Positions 26,159 through 35,928 of a stretch of DNA of 64,000 nt are shown piece after piece. The DNA comes from Anopheles merus (lineage: Eukaryota > Arthropoda > Insecta > Diptera > Culicidae). Location: NCBI RefSeq assembly GCF_017562075.2, contig NW_024427766.1, forward strand, positions 1 through 64,000, in the 5' to 3' direction. The first letter of the stretch is position 1. Each line of letters opens with the position of its first letter. The position numbers and the translations under genes are program-made. Below the pieces are notes generated by a model. It searched no databases. It was not told the DNA's origin and was given only the letters and a program-made list of their open reading frames with translations.

Positions 26159-26689
26159 GACTTCAAAATTAACACCAACATACCTTTAAACGAGTTAAAC
26201 TGCACCAAAACTTCGATTATTTTAATATTTGGATGGAATATAGGTCGTTTTTAAAAACTCGGTACGCGTGTAACTCGTTTTTTTTCTAAAACCACCGCCG
26301 TCGTATGAAGGTAAACAACTTCTTACCGAAATGTCAAATTTTTCCCACAGCTGTTTGTCAATTTACACTGAATGCTTCAACCTCTATCCTCAATAGACCT
26401 TGATTTTGGCTCAACAAAATGAGAATAAAAGAAATAGGAGACTGTCAAAAATGCCAAGAACCAGATACAGGACGACACATAATTTTCAAGTGCAAAAAGT
26501 ATGAAAATAATAGAAAAGAGATCTCCTTCGAAAATTTCAAACAAAAATGGAAAGACAAAGCAGGTACGGAAATAAAAAAAATATTGAAATTCATGAAAGA
26601 TAATGAAATAGAAATCTAAAAAAAAAAAAAAAAGGAAATTAAAACAGTGGATATTAATAGGTCAAACTACAAGGACGATTAAAACATAG

Positions 26690-27310
26690 CTCCCCACGGG
26701 AAGCGGTTTTCTCGGGCGGCGGTGCTGTCGCTGCGATGCCGCCTGTCGGCGCGTTTCTCGGGTGTGCATGGGCGGTTTCTGGGGGGACAGGCACGTTCCT
26801 GGGTGGATCCCGCGGAGGCCTGTGTCTTGATTTTGGCGGATGGGATTGCGTGCGGCGGTGCGTTGGGGCCGGGGCTCTTTGGTCCGGCCGCGGGGGGGGA
26901 TCGAGCGCTCGGCGCCTTGTTGTCGGGACCAACGCAGGGTCGTTGCGGCGCGGGCGATGGTAACGGTGCCCGGTGGGCGGGGATACCGGGGCCCTGCGGG
27001 GCTGGTGTCGCTGCCACGGTGGGTGCGGTGCCGTCGCGCGTGGGCTCGGTAGAGGTTCAGACTGATTGGCGCTGGGTGCGCGGTGCCACCGTGCGGTGGG
27101 GGTGGAGAGTTCTAGGACTACCAGCGTATGGTCGGGCGCGCCCCGTCGGTCATGCAGGATACGGTTCTTTTGCGGGGTGGTGCTCGGGGGGTGCGTCCTC
27201 CTACGAGGCTGCCTGTGCTCGGCCTGGGAGTCGTGTGGTGGGTCGGGGGTGTTGGCGGTAGTATTGTGGCGTGGGAGCCGCTCCTGGGGGATGACGACAG
27301 AAGTTGAAGA
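26690..27310. other. GC-rich block in the 3' part of the LINE
   Basis: After the ORF2 stop and an A-run, the AT-rich element changes abruptly to about 600 bp that is very rich in G and C with many CpG. It carries long open frames on both strands (for example 26654-27343 minus, proline- and arginine-rich), as expected by chance in GC-rich sequence. No TSD or inverted ends were found around it. The true LINE 3' end follows at about 27320-27548. Confidence 0.6.
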
Positions 27311-27533
27311 TGAGACATGAACAAACCCGAAAGTACAAACCATATGACAGAGCCTGTCAGGTTAAAAGTTAAGCTGCGGTTGGAGATCATAGGAAGTGTA
27401 CGATACCGTACTTCAGATCTCTAAGCACAGCTTAAGGCTAGTCTTTTAGCCAGAGTGGGTATGACTCTGATTATGTCCCAACCTCCCGAAAGAGAGACTG
27501 AAGGCATAGGAGTATACAACCTCGCTCATAGAT

Positions 27534-27548
27534 GAAGAAGAAGAAGAA
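27534..27548 (+). repeat. (GAA)5 tail of the LINE
   Basis: Five GAA units lie immediately before the right TSD. A simple-repeat tail instead of poly(A) is known in I-type LINEs. Confidence 0.85.
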
Positions 27549-27561
27549 GACTACACGTATC
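27549..27561. repeat. Right target-site duplication of the LINE
   Basis: GACTACACGTATC, an exact copy of 18753-18765. Confidence 0.93.
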
Positions 27562-27828
27562 ATTTGTAAAACTGATGAAACAACAGCCAACAATTTTTCA
27601 AAATTTATTTCTACAATAATCTGAATTGAATAATTTGTATTGTAAAATCACTGAGCTTTCGTTAATGTTAAAAATAATTAAAACATATTGCACAACTGAA
27701 ATGTATTTCTTTTGACGTCGCTTCGCACATCACCCCAACTGACAGCTGCATAATCGATTCAAAAGAAAACAATCCTCCTGTGTTGAGTAATTTCGCGACA
27801 TGCCGGTCGATTGTAATTCGCAATAAAC

Positions 27829-29034
27829 ATGACAAGTTTTATCAGCATAAATTTGTTCAACAATTGCCGCCGGTTTTCCTCAACGCTAGTGCTAAGTGGG
27901 TGGAGAAATGCTTCCAGCAACGCGACCACCATCGGTGGAAATGTTCCATTGACAAAAGCTGCACACGCCCGAACGATGCCGGCAAGTTCCGGTCCCCTAA
28001 CCATAGCATCGCAGCAGCTCGGTCACAGTCCGTACTTCGTCAGTCGAGGTAGGCCATCGTCACAAGTGCAACAATGTAACAAAATTTCATCATCCTCCAT
28101 CATCAGTCTGCACGAAAGCATGCAGCTAAAGAAACGGCCGCGCAGAAAACGGGAGGACGAGAACGAAAAGATTTCCCGCGGCTACAAGACGGTCACGGCG
28201 TTTGCTACCGCGGAAGAGTACGATCTCGATCGGCTGCTGAGGGCACTGCGCGAACAAAATCTGTACGAACCGAAGCAGTTCCTGTCCAGCGATAATATCG
28301 ATACGGAACCGGACGTACTGCACGTGACGGCAAAGTACAAGGTGGGCGACGAGTGCCGAGATTTGTACTTTTTCCGCGAGGGCACGGTGGTGCTGTGGAA
28401 CTGTACCGATCTGGAGAGCAGCAACATTCTGCGGTTCTTGCGCCCGTTCGAGCAGGACTCGTACGACGAGGGTACCGTGCTGGAGGAGAGCGAATCCATG
28501 CTTTACAATCAGGATGGTATTGCGCGGTTAAAGCACAACAGCTTCTACGTTTCGAAGTCGGAAGATGCCGATCTGGAAAAGTACACCTTTGCAAATGCAA
28601 TGTCCCTGTCGGTGAAGCTGGGCATCTGGGAGGCATCGCTCGAGCGCTACATCGACTCGATGGCGTACGTCACGGAGGATCTGAAGAAGGGAAACAAGAT
28701 CAAAATCACGCGACCGGAAATGCTGCGCCGCACCGGGGAGCTGTTCGCGCTGCGGCACGTCATCAACCTTAGCTCGGATCTGCTCGACACGCCCGACTTT
28801 TACTGGGACCGGGAGCAGCTGGAATCGCTGTACAATCAGACCTGCGCATACTTCAGCATCTCCCGGCGGACGCGCGTGATGAACGAGAAGCTAAACCACT
28901 GTGTTGAGCTGGCCGATCTGATCAGCTCGAACCTGAATGATGACCATCACGTACGGTTGGAGTGGATGATTATCATCCTTATCATGGTGGAGGTGGGCTT
29001 CGAGATATTGCACTACGTGGACAGGTTTTCTTAA
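27829..29034 (+). CDS. RMND1: RMND1-like mitochondrial protein (DUF155 family)
   Basis: RMND1 proteins sit in the mitochondrial inner membrane and are needed for mitochondrial translation. The 401-residue frame is uninterrupted. The N-terminus (MTSFISINLFNNCRRFSST) is rich in Ser, Asn and Arg without acids, as in mitochondrial presequences. The DUF155 core runs from about residue 115 (RGYKTVTAFATAEEYDLDRL) through YFFREGTVVLWN and LSVKLGIWEASLERYIDS to the C-terminus. The last 30 residues hold one hydrophobic segment (WMIIILIMVEVGFEIL), which fits the membrane anchor in this family. The start at 27829 is chosen because it gives the presequence. Candidate poly(A) signals AATAAA lie at 29539-29544 and 29733-29738. 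APC7 points away from it on the other side of the LINE. Confidence 0.9.
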   Translation: MTSFISINLFNNCRRFSSTLVLSGWRNASSNATTIGGNVPLTKAAHARTMPASSGPLTIASQQLGHSPYFVSRGRPSSQVQQCNKISSSSIISLHESMQLKKRPRRKREDENEKISRGYKTVTAFATAEEYDLDRLLRALREQNLYEPKQFLSSDNIDTEPDVLHVTAKYKVGDECRDLYFFREGTVVLWNCTDLESSNILRFLRPFEQDSYDEGTVLEESESMLYNQDGIARLKHNSFYVSKSEDADLEKYTFANAMSLSVKLGIWEASLERYIDSMAYVTEDLKKGNKIKITRPEMLRRTGELFALRHVINLSSDLLDTPDFYWDREQLESLYNQTCAYFSISRRTRVMNEKLNHCVELADLISSNLNDDHHVRLEWMIIILIMVEVGFEILHYVDRFS

Positions 29035-30311
29035 AAACAAACATCAAGCACGATGGTGATGGTGGATGGAGTTTCGCTTGCCGAGGCTACATTCTGATAG
29101 GCTGTTTGTTATATCACTGACAGCATTCGAGTGATTCATTGATTGCACGTTATCAGGAGTAAATACTAGTTTATAGGCGTAGGTTTCCGGTTTCGTTAGA
29201 CTTTGTTTATTTTTTTTGTATTACCCCTTCATACATGTGTGTTATCAGTTGAGTGTTAAGCAGAAGATTTTAATGTCATTTTTGCAATTTCGATGATAAG
29301 CAGCACAACAATACCAAAATTTGACATACCTATATATCTATCCAACCGAGCACCCTTATTCACCAATTCCTATCTGCTTGGATTAAAAATCCAACCTGCA
29401 CGACTGTGCTAATGACGATGACCTTCAGCATTTAGATAGTGCTTAAATAACTACGTTTACTCGTGTTTAAAAAAAACACGAATGCATGCGTTGCTGAAAA
29501 CTCCAAGGCCGTTAAGTCAACGATTGAAAAACAAAATGAATAAAAAACTAGCTCAACATCTAATACCTCTAACATTGTAATGGGTAGATATGCTACTGCA
29601 CATACACTAGGCTGCTTGTTCTACATACATTAGCAATTGCATTTTTATGTCGTTAACATCCACCGAGCGAGTGCGCGATTTGCACGGTTAGGCCTCCCCA
29701 CTGAGCCAAGCTCAGGTAAACGCTAGATTTGCAATAAACAAGTGCAAAAGCGAAGCATTCAACAGCGCCATCACTCCTCCTCCTTCGCGCGCAATCGCAT
29801 CGGCGAAACATCACGATCGCGATGCCGAATGCCGATTAAACGCATGGTAGCGAACGCGACCAAACGAACGAATTGAACCGCCGTTGCCTACGAGCACGTT
29901 TTCTGCGCGATATAGCGCAGAACCGGCAGGTGGCACGCGGTTACGGCGCGCAAACCCCCCACCGTGCAACCGGTTGAAACGGTCCGAGAGAACGGGCGCT
30001 GGTCTTAGTTTACGATCGACCGCGGCACACGGAACACTATTCCGGTACACGGTATCGTGCGCCTACCTTTTCAATGGACAGGATCGTTTGCGGCAGTGGT
30101 GTAGTACCTTTAGCCAGACCCGCTGCAATACCTTGTCGAGACCTTCGCATTAGTCACTCGGTGGTTGCTCGCGTCTTCGTGTCGCCATCGTACCACACTG
30201 TCTGTGGCCTGCACTGTTGATCGGTACGCCAGGGTCATTGGGCTTCGGCAGACGGTAGCGTGGTTCAGGCATTCGGGGCACCAACACCTGTTACCGGGGC
30301 TTCATTCCAAG
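29035..30311. other. RMND1 3' region and AIFM3 5' region
   Basis: The first 700 bp are AT-rich with two AATAAA signals and fit the RMND1 3'UTR and intergenic DNA. From about 29780 the sequence becomes CpG-rich and probably holds the upstream promoter and 5'UTR of AIFM3. I see no other gene. Confidence 0.5.
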
Positions 30312-33267
30312 ATGGGCTGCAGTTCGTCAAAGGCGGTTCGCAATTCGAACGAATCCCTCGCCAAAGGTAAGAATACAACCGTGTGCTTGGTGTTTGTTTC
30401 GTTTTCGGAGGTCACCGGTCGCCATAGCAACGGGCCAAGTTCAGATGTGTAATTTCATGTCAGTGACCGGTTTGTTTGGCTATTCTGCTGCCCTGCTAAG
30501 ATAAGCCCTTCACACTCGCTAGTGCTGTGTAATGACGGCGGAAGTGTGTGGTTTTTTTTTGTTGGTATCTGTGGTTAGCGAGCGGCTGAGGTCTCGCTCT
30601 ACAAAATCGGAAGAAGTGAAAGTTATGACTGCCACTTGCGTCTACATATTGTGGTGGAAGGGAGTCGTTAGAGCGTTTACTATGGACGAAACATAAAGCA
30701 TAAAGTGGTTGATGTTATAAAAGAAAAAAAATGGGACCACAATGTGTTACCTTGAATGATTTTCGCTTTCGAGTGCCGTTCGCTTTCTGTCTCTAAATCG
30801 AATTCGTGACTTGGATTCGGTTCTCGAGATGAAACGAGCGGCGTTTGGTTTAGATTTTAATGGTAAAAATCCGCATACGTTGACCTTCCTCAAAACCAAC
30901 GTCTCTGTCGCGAGGGAGAGGGAGATTTTGCAACAAAAAAAAAAACACTCCATCAAGTACGGCGAAGGTCTTGTACCAAATTCAACCCTTTCTTGAAAGA
31001 CACCACACAAAAACCGGATCGGACAAAGACCGGTCAGAAAACGGCAGCCAACTAGCCGCAACCAACCACAACAAATTTTGGGCAACACTAGGCGGGTTTT
31101 TTTTTATCGCCGAACTAAATAGCCAAAGCCAAAAAACCGCGCGAATCGCTGCTTCGTTCGTTCCTGGGTGCCAGTACGGCCGTGTCGCGGTACGCTGAAC
31201 GTGTTTGTGTGTGTGTGTGCGCGCGGTGACAGTGTGCGGTTGCCTTGGTAACGCATTAGTGTGCACAGTGCGCGGCACAGCAACAATCGGATCGTTGGGG
31301 ACAGGAAAAAAAACCCATCCATCAGAAATTCCGGCTCCTTCGATCGGTGCGAACGTGTTGTGTGGTGGGTTTTGCAGGTTGACTATTCTTTCCAGTGTGT
31401 GCGTCACAAGATGATGTCGTATCTCGGTACGTGTTTTTTTTCGGTGAACATTCCTGTACGGCTGACGATGATTCATCATTGAGTGTGGCTGCCGGGAATT
31501 TCGTAGCTCTAATTACCGAACAGTGAATTTTCACGCGCAACGGACGAGTGTTTTTCCGTGCGTAATCGATCGATTTTTCTTTGCGTTCTAATGTGTCCCA
31601 CGTATCTCTTTGGTTCCACAGCATCCAAGGTTACGGCGGCTGCGTCCACGAGCAATGGAGGGGCAGCAGGCACGCACGATGACGATTTCATCGAAGCCGT
31701 CGTGTGCCAGGAGTCGGAGATTGGCGAGAACCAGATGAAGCAGGTCGAGTTGGGCGAGGGCAAGGTGCTGCTGGTACGGCAGAACGGGAAGCTTTCGGCC
31801 ATCGGCAACAAATGCTCCCACTACGGTGCCATGCTCGTGACCGGTGCGCTGGGCGAAGGACGCGTCCGGTGCCCTTGGCATGGAGCGTGCTTCAACGTGG
31901 AGACGGGCGATATCGAAGACTTCCCGGGGATGGATTCGCTGCCCTGCTACCGCGTCACCGTTGGCGAGGCGGGTGAGGTGAAAGTGCGCGCCAAGCGCAC
32001 CGAACTGGCCACCAACAAGCGGACGCGCGTGATGGCCAAACGGGCGGTGCAGGACGACCGCACGTACGTCGTCATCGGTGGCGGCCCGTCGGGAGCGACG
32101 TGTGCGGAAACGCTGCGACAGGAAGGATTCACCGGGCGGATAGTGATGATCAACAAGGAACCATGCCTACCGTACGACCGGGTGAAGGTGAGCAAAACGA
32201 TGGACCTGAACCTGGAAAAGGTCCTGCTGCGGACGCAGCAGTTCTACGACGAGAACGACATCGAGGTCATGCTGGGCACTGCCGTAACGAAGCTGGACGG
32301 TGCCACGCACGAACTCACGCTCGACAATGGGTACAAGATCCGGTACGATAAGGCGTACATTGCGACTGGTTCGAATCCTCGCCGGCCTCCGATTGAGGGC
32401 GCTAGCCTGGGCAACGTGTGCGTGCTGCGTACGGCGGCCGATGCCAAGCAGGTTAACGAGCAACTCGCGCCGGAAAAGCGGGTGGTCATACTGGGCACGA
32501 GCTTCATCGGACTCGAGGCGGCCGCCTACTGCGTGAACAAGGTAGCCAGGGTGACGGTCATCGGTCGCGGTGCCGTTCCGCTGAAGGAATCGTTTGGCGA
32601 AGCGATCGGCCAGCGGGTCATGGAGCTGTTTGAGGAGAAGGGCGTGCAGTTCGTGATGAATTCCGGCATCCGGCGGTGCATCGGAGCGGAGGGTACGGTG
32701 CAGCAGGTCGAGCTGACCGACGGTACCCTGCTCGATGCGGATATTTGCATTTTTGGCATCGGTTCGACGCTGTACACGGAGTTTCTGCAGGGCTCGGGTA
32801 TCAGCCTGAATCGCAACGGATCGATCAACACCGACCAGTATTTAGAGTCGAATCTGGAAGGTGTGTATGTCGGGGGCGATATTGCGAACGCACCAGTCCA
32901 CTCAAACGATGGCCAGCAGGCTACCATCGGCCACTATCCGCTCGCACAGTATCACGGCCGGGTGGCGGCACTGAACATGATCGGCAAGGCGACACCCCTC
33001 AAAGCGGTCCCATTCTTCTGGACGGTACTGTTCGGCAAGTCGTTCCGATATTGCGGATACGGCCAGCCCGACGAGGTGATCATTGACGGAGATCTGGCCG
33101 CCCTAAAGTTCGTGGCGTTCTACATCGGTAAGGGGGGACGGGTGATAGGGATGTCATCATGCCAGCGAGATCCGGTGGTGGCCCAGTTTGCAGAGTATTC
33201 CTCGCAGGGTAAAGTGTTGCACAAGGAAGACCTGACGCCCAACCCGCTGGGCTGGGTACCGGCGTAA
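30312..33267 (+). CDS. AIFM3: AIFM3-like Rieske/FAD oxidoreductase (apoptosis-inducing factor 3)
   Basis: This protein couples a Rieske [2Fe-2S] domain to a pyridine-nucleotide-disulphide oxidoreductase fold; mammalian AIFM3 is linked to mitochondria and apoptosis. Exon 1 (30312-30366) encodes MGCSSSKAVRNSNESLAK and splices (G|GTAAG ... CCACAG) in frame to exon 2 (31622-33267), giving 566 residues. Met-Gly-Cys with following serines is a likely N-myristoylation/palmitoylation signal. The Rieske ligands are CSHYG and CPWHG (about residues 75-100). The FAD site is VVIGGGPSGATCAE and the NAD site VVILGTSFIGLEAAAY; GVYVGGDIA is the second FAD contact. An alternative first exon at 31411-31426 also splices in frame. 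A poly(A) signal lies at 33426-33431. The gene converges with mL63, 223 bp apart. Confidence 0.93.
31411..31426 (+). other. Candidate alternative first coding exon of AIFM3
   Basis: ATGATGTCGTATCTCG is followed by a good donor GTACGT and ends in the same phase as exon 1. Spliced to 31622 it would give MMSYLASKV..., replacing the myristoylation-type N-terminus. The preceding 250 bp are GC-rich with CpG and could be a second promoter. This is inference from splice sites only. Confidence 0.45.
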
Positions 33268-33425
33268 CGGACCACGCCGACGGACAATCAGCAACCACTC
33301 GAGAACAACACACAGTAATATATTTTGATTGTAACATTATTCACTATTGATTCTACTGTTACCACATACACGAGAAGAGTGAACACTCCCTCAAACGCAT
33401 TGTTGATGTAAAATGCTTGTTGTAC

Positions 33426-33431
33426 AATAAA
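33426..33431 (+). terminator. Poly(A) signal of AIFM3
   Basis: AATAAA about 160 bp past the AIFM3 stop codon, in the short gap before the convergent mL63 gene. Confidence 0.6.
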
Positions 33432-33490
33432 AGGAACTCCTTTTACTCCGAACCCTCAGCGGTGTTATACTGTTTCACGGTTCCGTTACG

Positions 33491-33872
33491 CTAATCCCAC
33501 ACATTTTTGACCTGCAGGTGTGCCAATCGTTCCGCTATCGTGACGTGCGGTTTCATCTTGAGCTGTTCCGCTCGCCATTTGGCCACGAGCTGTTCCTTCT
33601 TACCCAGCTCCTTCGCATGGCCGCTAGATTGTTCCTACAAATAGCGAACGTGTGAGCAATACTGATCGGCACAATTTGCCGCCGCGACTAGACGGACTTA
33701 CCTTGGACAGGTACGGATGGAGCAGCAGTTTCATGTTGGCCTCCGTTTGTTCGTACTCTCGAATGAGGGTCTGGGTCGAGCGAGGCGTTACCCGTTTCAC
33801 CAATCGATATTTACCGCGGAAAATGTGTCCATTTACACTTTTCTTGAAGAAATTTACCACCGAAAGCCTCAT
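33491..33872 (-). CDS. mRpL63: Mitochondrial ribosomal protein mL63 (MRPL57)
   Basis: This is a small protein of the mitochondrial large ribosomal subunit. Two exons join in frame, 33702-33872 and 33491-33634, across a 67-bp intron (CAAG|GTAAGT ... TTTGTAG|GAAC), giving 104 residues. Recognition rests on the family pattern: RGKYRLVKRVTP (matching the GKHRRPRFVS region of the human protein), then EYEQTEANMKLLLHPYL, and at the C-terminus IAERLAHLQVKNVWD (human ends with a DQLDHLNVTKKW-type motif). The open frame continues upstream to 33941, but the Met at 33872 gives the basic, hydrophobic start MRLSVVNFFKK expected for mitochondrial import. Length is the same as the 102-residue human protein. 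Confidence 0.88.
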
Positions 33873-34274
33873 TTTGTTACGAAGTGCGTGCGGAAAATGA
33901 GAAATGCGATTGTTTTCATAACTTTCTACATCTGTCATCATGACACCAGACCAAGGTGAGTAGCAGTATGGGTGTTACAAATGAAACAAGATTGGTGTAG
34001 TGCTGGTGGGATGAGAATGTTATTAAAAATTAAAAAAAAATTACAAAAAACACCCGACAGAACAGGAAGTGAATCATAATGCCTTGCCGATGTATAGCGC
34101 TTTTGGCACAGAACGCTCATCTCAAATAAGTTCCACCGCTTTTCCATTCGTCTCATTGACGGAGAAAGAAAGGGACAAATCTTCTAAAGTCATATCATCT
34201 TTGCTTACATGTATGACTGTGGCATGTTCTGGAAAAGTAAAGCATCAATTGTACATCGGTCTTGTTTCCCATTG

Positions 34275-35423
34275 TCATACAAACGCACCCGTGCTGCTGC
34301 TGGTCTGGCTGACTTCCACAGCTTCATCTACGACCGAAAGTCCGCTGCCGGAGGTAGTAGTTGCCTTGGTGCTCGAGTTGTTCGTCCGTTCCGTGGTAGT
34401 GCTGGTGGGTATACTCTTTACGGAGATAATGCTGTTTCGTTTAATCAGATAATTGTTGTCGTTTTCTTTCAGCCAGGCCTGCTGGCTTGAAGGTGCCGTT
34501 TTCGGACGGCTGTCTTTGCGTTTGCGTCTTCTGCTGCCCCCGGATTTGATGCCAGTGCGCGGCCTTTTAATAGTTCTCGATGCATCCGCGCCATCGCGTC
34601 CCAGCATCAGTTTGTGGAAGTTGATACGGTTCATAATGAACTGCCGATGGGCAAGCACCGTTCCTACCAGCCACTGGATGCCGTAGGTCAAGCCATCGTA
34701 TTCGTTCGGTTCGTAGGCGGTGGTGCCCCAATTGCCGCATGCCTCTACGAGACACGGACAACGGTACCGGTTCGCTAGATACTCGACGTCCAGATACTCG
34801 CAGATTTCGATACAATCGACCGATTCCGGCAGGTCCTGCTTGTTGGCGAGTATGAGGAATGGTTTGCCGGCCAGGAACTCGTGCGCCATGAGGTTTTGGA
34901 ATATTTTGTAAGACTCACAGATGTTGTGTATGTTGGAAGCATCGATTACAAAAATAACAGCCAGAGCCTGCGATTGCGGAATGGAACGATTGGTAAAATT
35001 CTTCACACAAATAGAAAACAGCTTAAATTACATCTAAGAAATAGTACTTCCAGATGTCTCGAAGGTCGGATCCACCGCCGATTTCGATAAGTTTTATCTC
35101 AGTATCCGCTGGAACATAAAAACAAGGATACGCTTTGATTAAGAAGGACACAGCTCACAGTCAGCAAACAAATAAACGCCTACCGATCACAGTTTCGAAC
35201 AATCGGCATCCTTTGGTCGAAGCATAATCACCCCGCTTTTGATGACAAATTTTGAACGATATCTCAGTCTTGCCCGAATTCTCAATTCCCAGCACGAGAA
35301 TGTTTAGCGCATCACTGGAAACAAAGTGGTGAAGGTTAGTTTAGCACACGGCATCAGAATTGCACCTACTTACTTGTTATTTTCATGCTCTTTTCTACAG
35401 CATTTGGCGAAAACTGTTCCCAT
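34275..35423 (-). CDS. Arl13b: ARL13B-like Arf-family GTPase
   Basis: ARL13B proteins are ciliary membrane GTPases that act as exchange factors for ARL3. Four exons join in frame: 35374-35423, 35184-35314, 35032-35108 and 34275-34967, giving 316 residues. The N-terminus MGTVFAKCCRK has Gly2 and a Cys pair suited to lipid attachment. The P-loop is GIENSGKT. The switch II region reads IGGGSDLRDIWKYYF: the catalytic Gln of ordinary Arf proteins is replaced by Gly, as in ARL13B. The base motif is NKQD. After the G domain (about residue 200) a basic, Ser/Thr-rich tail follows (SGGSRRRKRKDSRPK), shorter than the vertebrate tail of about 428-residue proteins. It is divergently arranged with WASHC4, 505 bp between start codons. 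The GTPase call is firm; assignment to ARL13B rather than another ARL is fairly strong. Confidence 0.8.
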
Positions 35424-35928
35424 TATACGGCCCAAAGTTACATGGTTTAGATATTTATTCTTGTTTGCGTACGAGTGAGTTTTCTACTCTACGTGAGCGA
35501 TACATTTGTTTGTTTAGAATATTTACCAGGTCCTTGCCAACGGTTGCTAGGTGTCTGGCATATATCTGAAGGGTGTCAAATGATTGGTCGAAAAGAGGAC
35601 AATATAGAAGGTGCAATTAAATGTAGAAGTATGGATTGTTAAAGTTAAAACATAGTTTAAATATTCTTCTTTTTATATATTTTGGAATAAAACCGACAGA
35701 AACATATAACGGACAATTTAAAACTCAACCACCACAAACATAACGACACTTTAAAATCCGACGAGAACACAGGAGTTGATTGACAGTGTTTTCATGACAG
35801 TTAGAAGAAGAAGAAAAAGTCATAGCATCAACAAACCGACATGAATCATCAATTGTTATCACTAGTCGGGTGAATATTATTCCTATTTCTGTTCATTTCC
35901 TTTCAATGATATGAATTAATCAGTCGTG
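35424..35928. promoter_or_regulatory. Shared upstream region of ARL13B-like gene and WASHC4
   Basis: Two genes start in opposite directions from this 505-bp interval with no other gene between, so it must hold both promoters. It is AT-rich; no TATA box or other motif could be assigned with confidence. Confidence 0.5.

Larger units (their letters stand above)
24423..26402 (-). mobile_element. P element, internally deleted, 1980 bp
   Basis: The element has 31-bp terminal inverted repeats (24423-24453 and 26372-26402, two mismatches) starting CAAGGTCTATT, and an exact 8-bp TSD ATTTTGGC (24415-24422, 26403-26410). Both lengths are those of P elements. The transposase direction is minus. A THAP-domain exon survives near the right end; most of the transposase is missing. 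The interior holds a reverse-transcriptase relic (about 25160-25480) and a 106-bp MITE (25498-25603). With only about 2 kb and no intact catalytic domain it cannot move by itself. Confidence 0.93.
20221..26619 (+). pseudogene. LINE ORF2: endonuclease, reverse transcriptase and RNase H, broken by two insertions and two frameshifts
   Basis: The endonuclease occupies 20221-20880, with QET, GDFNSHHSYWG and the distal AIDLTI motifs. Reverse transcriptase resumes at 22187 (APGDDK, FVDLANAYNT, GLPQGDVMSPTLFN). At the A-run 22931-22940 one surplus A shifts the frame, so the catalytic YADD (22958-22970) falls in another frame (open 23028-23579). A second shift near 23560-23580 returns to the frame of 23585-24436, which holds RNase H with TDGSAIDG, the glutamate in TTIELLAIEKA, TDSLAG and NEWADKLAKE. 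The last part (26403-26619) carries CQKC...H...C. Removing the 827-bp insert plus 2 bp, and the P element plus its 8-bp TSD, restores continuity exactly, which fixes both insertion points. Stop at 26617-26619, then an A-run. Confidence 0.9.
18766..27548 (+). mobile_element. I-clade non-LTR retrotransposon (LINE) with nested insertions
   Basis: A full-length LINE bounded by a perfect 13-bp TSD. It begins CATTCGCAAG, the start motif common to arthropod LINEs with an internal promoter, and ends in a short (GAA)5 tail rather than plain poly(A). ORF1 encodes a zinc-knuckle gag-like protein. ORF2 encodes an APE-type endonuclease, reverse transcriptase, RNase H and a C-terminal CCHC-like motif. An RNase H domain after the reverse transcriptase is characteristic of the I group. 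The element is strikingly AT-rich except for a GC-rich block near 26690-27310. It carries an 827-bp insert (21363-22189) and a P element (24423-26402), each interrupting ORF2. It is now inactive: stops and frameshifts are present besides the insertions. It lies between APC7 and RMND1 in what was probably their shared promoter. Confidence 0.95.

Noticed and set aside
26654..27343. 229-codon Pro/Arg-rich frame, minus strand, in the GC-rich block
   Set aside because: Long frames on both strands at once are expected in such GC-rich DNA; no domain seen.
33873..33941. N-terminal extension of mL63 to the upstream Met
   Set aside because: The extension is acidic and unlike a mitochondrial presequence; the inner Met gives the family length and a basic, hydrophobic start.
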